Origin: Thermococcales archaeon 44_46
Lineage (GTDB): Archaea; Methanobacteriota_B; Thermococci; Thermococcales; Thermococcaceae
Direction: 5' to 3'
NCBI GenBank assembly: GCA_001507935.1
Contig: LGET01000076.1
Coordinates: 1-7,464 of the forward strand
Length of the DNA stretch: 7,464 nt
The position numbers were made by a program, and so were the translations under genes. Below the pieces are notes generated by a model. That model was not told the origin of the DNA and did not search any database. It was given only the letters and a program-made list of their open reading frames with translations. This document shows positions 5,528 through 7,464 of this stretch, piece after piece. The stretch's first letter is position 1. Every line of letters begins with the position of its first letter.

Positions 5528-6242
5528 TCTAAGACCCCATCTGTTTTTTAGTTTACTCCTCCCGACCCTCATTTATATCTTTATAGTTTCACTTGCATAC
5601 AACAAGATTGTAAAGCCTATACCAATGTATGGCAGATATTTAAGCTATTCTACTTTTTTTATACCTGCTGCTATCTTGATAAACACTCTGCAGTTTTCGG
5701 TATTGTGTGGATCGATGCTCTGGACAGATAAATACAATGGAATGTTAGAGCAAATTTTAAGCTTTTCTTCTAGAAGGGAGTATTTTCTCTCAAGAGTACT
5801 TTCAATTGTTATAATTTCTTCATCAACTGCCATAGTATTGGGACTAATTTCAATTCCAATAATAATAGAGGAGATAACCTTTTCTTATATTACTCCATTT
5901 TTGTTTCTTTATTCTGTGGTTATGACTTCAATAATATTTTCATCTTTATCTTTCTGTGTCAGTACAGTTGTGAAAACACCAGACAAGCTAACTATGTTTA
6001 ATAGAATAATAACAACCCCAATAATAGCTGTTAGCGGTATATTTTATCCTCCAGAATACCTCCCTCCACTTGTTTCAGAAATTGCGAAATTTAATCCACT
6101 AACATATGCAGCAGAATTGATGCGGGCATCTTTCTTGGGAGTGCAAATAAATGTTGTTTGGCACATGTTATTGCTTACATTTTTTGCATTGATTACAATG
6201 GGGGTCGCATATACCTTGTTCCGAGGAATGGACGTGAGGTGA
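5487..6242 (+). CDS. ABC-2 type permease, probable peptide exporter or self-immunity subunit
   Basis: The 251-aa protein has about six hydrophobic segments (roughly 19-38, 55-78, 102-127, 134-160, 172-188 and 224-246), with a short basic N-terminus (MKRLIYRNIR) on the cytoplasmic side. The stretch ending in FYPPEYLPPL…FNPLTYAAELMR (186-213) is the characteristic conserved block of the ABC-2 permease family. It would form a homodimer in the membrane and work with the ATPase encoded just upstream, whose gene it overlaps. In bacterial antimicrobial peptide loci, such pairs export the mature peptide or expel it from the producer's membrane. The gene is the last of the cassette and converges on flpA. 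It is strongly AT-rich, partly because hydrophobic codons are T-rich. Confidence 0.88.
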   Translation: MKRLIYRNIRTTYDLRPHLFFSLLLPTLIYIFIVSLAYNKIVKPIPMYGRYLSYSTFFIPAAILINTLQFSVLCGSMLWTDKYNGMLEQILSFSSRREYFLSRVLSIVIISSSTAIVLGLISIPIIIEEITFSYITPFLFLYSVVMTSIIFSSLSFCVSTVVKTPDKLTMFNRIITTPIIAVSGIFYPPEYLPPLVSEIAKFNPLTYAAELMRASFLGVQINVVWHMLLLTFFALITMGVAYTLFRGMDVR

Positions 6243-6244
6243 AT

Positions 6245-6289
6245 CTTTGAGCTGTTATGCAGAACTAAAAATTAGAGAAAAGCTCAAGG
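6245..6289. terminator. Convergent hairpin between the permease and flpA
   Basis: TTGAGCT (6247-6253) and AGCTCAA (6281-6287) are exact reverse complements. A further G·U and one C·G pair (6245-6246 with 6288-6289) extend the stem. The loop is 27 bases and AT-rich. The right arm overlaps the last codons of flpA. It lies between two convergent genes and may mark the 3' end of both transcripts; the long loop makes a tight intrinsic terminator doubtful. Confidence 0.35.
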
Positions 6290-6964
6290 CTTTCTCACGA
6301 CTATCAGCGCATGGTCTTTCTCGTATGGCTCCAGGGAGATTCTCTCCACAACCTCAAAATATTCGCTGAGCTCCTTCTCGACTTCTTTGAACACTTCTTC
6401 GGGCTCTTTTGTCACGTCAATACTTCTGCTCTTGACGGAGATCATACCATAGCCGCCGCTCTTGAGGTAGGCTTTTGCGTTGTCTATGAGTATCTTGGCC
6501 TGCGTTGGCTGTGCAACGTCTTCAAAGATCACATCTACTTTTGTCACCAGAGCTCTGTATTCTTCAGGCTTTGTTGCATCGCCCAAAATGGGTATTATGT
6601 TTCTTCTCTCCTCTACAAGGGGAACTAGCTCTCTAAGGACTCTTGGCGAGAACTCTATACCGAAGATTTTCCCTTCCCATCCAACGATGTCACTTACGTG
6701 TGAGGCTGTAGTACCGCTTGCTATTCCAAGGTACAGCACGGTGCTCCCGGGCTTTATTGGGAAATTCTTAAGACCATTAAGGATTGCAGCGCCAAGCTTT
6801 GACCTGTTTGGGTTCCATATCCTATACTCCTCACCTTCCCATTTAACCACTCTCTCGCCGTAAACCTTCTGACCGGGCACTAGGTTTTTGGTCGCTATCT
6901 TCTCGCTCCCGTCATCGTCGATGACGATGTAAACGCCAGGGAATTTGTGCTTTTTAACGTTCAT
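6284..6964 (-). CDS. flpA: Fibrillarin-like rRNA/tRNA 2'-O-methyltransferase
   Basis: Fibrillarin is the SAM-dependent catalytic subunit of the box C/D ribonucleoprotein, which 2'-O-methylates rRNA and tRNA at sites chosen by guide RNAs, together with Nop5 and L7Ae. The 226-aa length is normal for archaea. The N-terminal β-rich domain (about 1-55) includes the [13 protein letters not shown] segment. The Rossmann-type methyltransferase core follows: SAM-binding LGIASGTT (79-86), E104 (FGIEF), D129 (LGDAT), the EDVAQP block (148-153) and SVKSRSID (176-183, with K178). H218 lies near the end (EKDHALIVV). K178, D149 and H218 are probably part of the catalytic set. The start is fixed by a GGAGGTGA site ending 5 bases upstream. 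The nop5 stop codon is embedded in that site, so the two genes are co-transcribed and translationally linked, matching their joint function. Identification is secure. Confidence 0.97.
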   Translation of the reverse strand: MNVKKHKFPGVYIVIDDDGSEKIATKNLVPGQKVYGERVVKWEGEEYRIWNPNRSKLGAAILNGLKNFPIKPGSTVLYLGIASGTTASHVSDIVGWEGKIFGIEFSPRVLRELVPLVEERRNIIPILGDATKPEEYRALVTKVDVIFEDVAQPTQAKILIDNAKAYLKSGGYGMISVKSRSIDVTKEPEEVFKEVEKELSEYFEVVERISLEPYEKDHALIVVRKP

Positions 6965-6969
6965 CTATT

Positions 6970-6980
6970 TCACCTCCTCC
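6970..6980 (-). promoter_or_regulatory. Ribosome binding site of flpA containing the nop5 stop codon
   Basis: Read on the minus strand, GGAGGAGGTGA ends 5 bases before the flpA ATG at 6964. Its last three bases, TGA, are the nop5 stop. Terminating ribosomes are thus placed on the flpA initiation site. Confidence 0.8.
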
Positions 6981-7464
6981 CGCCCTTTTCTTTCCCTTTC
7001 TTTCGCTTTTTCTCCTTTCCTTTGAATTTCTTTCCTTTTTCCTTCTTTTTGAATCTCTTCTTTTTCTTCTCTTTCTTGGGCTTCTCCTTGCGTTTTGGCG
7101 GGTTGGGGTACTTCTCCTTGATTTCCTTGATTCTGGCTTCAATCTCCTTCTTAAGCTCCTCAGCTATGTACTCTCCTGAGAAGTAGTCAACTCTGGCAGC
7201 TATTGCCAATTTGCCAGCTAAAGCTCTTGCAATTTTACCTCTCTGCCACCATGGGGACTTGTTGATAGCTGGATACTGGTAGATTACCCCGTGCTTTGGT
7301 GGCTTTGCACCGCTCCGCAGGTGTCTGAATAGTGCCTTCTCTGCACCGAGAACTTGAATTGTTGAGGCAGGCATCATTGCGAGCTCTTTTAATCCTCCAG
7401 CCAGGCTTATCAGCCTTGCGGCAAGCTTTGCACCAACCAGGGCTTTTAAGTTTGGAGCAACGTC
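6970..7464 (-). CDS. nop5: Nop5 (Nop56/58-like box C/D RNP scaffold), C-terminal part, cut by window end
   Basis: Nop5 is the scaffold of the archaeal box C/D methylation complex: it binds fibrillarin through its N-terminal domain, dimerises by a coiled coil, and contacts L7Ae and guide RNA through its Nop domain. Only the last 164 residues are in the window; the frame is open to the edge, so the N-terminal and coiled-coil parts lie beyond 7464. The visible part begins [20 protein letters not shown], continues with the Nop-domain core [16 protein letters not shown]…[12 protein letters not shown] and [20 protein letters not shown], and ends in a Lys/Glu/Arg-rich tail of about 45 residues. That KKE-type tail is typical of archaeal Nop5 and probably binds RNA non-specifically. 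It is translated just ahead of flpA as one operon. Identification is secure; an in-frame Met at 7375-7377 is internal, not the start. Confidence 0.96.
   Translation of the reverse strand, partial: DVAPNLKALVGAKLAARLISLAGGLKELAMMPASTIQVLGAEKALFRHLRSGAKPPKHGVIYQYPAINKSPWWQRGKIARALAGKLAIAARVDYFSGEYIAEELKKEIEARIKEIKEKYPNPPKRKEKPKKEKKKKRFKKKEKGKKFKGKEKKRKKGKEKGGRR

Noticed and set aside
5645..5833. Minus-strand 62-codon frame inside the permease gene
   Set aside because: Antisense shadow of a gene with clear ABC-2 motifs and ribosome site.
6311..6863. Two plus-strand frames (105 and 127 codons) across flpA
   Set aside because: Antisense to the secure fibrillarin gene; no ribosome site and unnatural composition.
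6947..7186. Plus-strand Phe/Leu/Ser-rich frame and minus-strand Arg/Ser-rich frame over the nop5 tail
   Set aside because: Both are out-of-frame readings of the Lys-rich nop5 tail, whose A/G-rich codons lack stops in several frames; not a signal peptide or basic protein gene.

Overview
The window reads as a hyperthermophilic archaeon of the order Thermococcales (Pyrococcus/Thermococcus type). Enolase and the fibrillarin–Nop5 pair match that lineage closely as I remember the proteins. Shine-Dalgarno sites are of the GGAGGTGA type, promoters are BRE/TATA-like, and upstream of enolase there is a near-perfect Thermococcales glycolytic motif (TATCAC-N5-GTGATA type). This assignment is by recognition, not by a search.

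Layout. Positions 1-80 hold the probable C-terminal end of an unknown gene, followed by a palindrome. Positions 182-1102 (+) encode a 306-aa protein with the motif series of a PD-(D/E)XK nuclease. A small three-helix membrane protein (1130-1480, -) converges on it. A gene-poor gap (about 1487-1747) leads to enolase (1760-3052, +), which has its own promoter and a candidate TrmBL1/Tgr operator overlapping its ribosome binding site.

The most interesting part is 3184-6242 (+), a compact AT-rich cassette that looks like a RiPP (ribosomally made, post-translationally modified peptide) pathway. It holds: (1) a 52-aa ORF at 3184-3342 with a good Shine-Dalgarno site, proposed here as the precursor peptide; (2) a radical SAM/SPASM maturase with an N-terminal PqqD-like recognition domain (3381-4790); (3) an ABC ATPase whose start overlaps the maturase stop (ATGA); and (4) an ABC-2 permease overlapping the ATPase gene by 41 bases. 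The likely logic is that the peptide is made, bound through its leader by the recognition domain, cross-linked by the radical SAM enzyme, and exported by the two-component transporter. A 12-bp perfect hairpin lies inside the 3' end of the proposed precursor gene and could set the ratio of peptide to enzyme. The peptide has one Cys and no Trp, which argues against a multi-thioether sactipeptide or ranthipeptide and leaves aromatic/Lys/Asn chemistry as the more attractive guess.

The cassette ends at a convergent junction with a conserved housekeeping operon on the minus strand: nop5 (6970-7464, cut by the window end) followed by flpA/fibrillarin (6284-6964), both for box C/D RNA-guided 2'-O-methylation. 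The cassette and the nuclease gene look more AT-rich at third codon positions than eno, flpA and nop5. That suggests accessory DNA set between core genes, but I judged composition by eye only.
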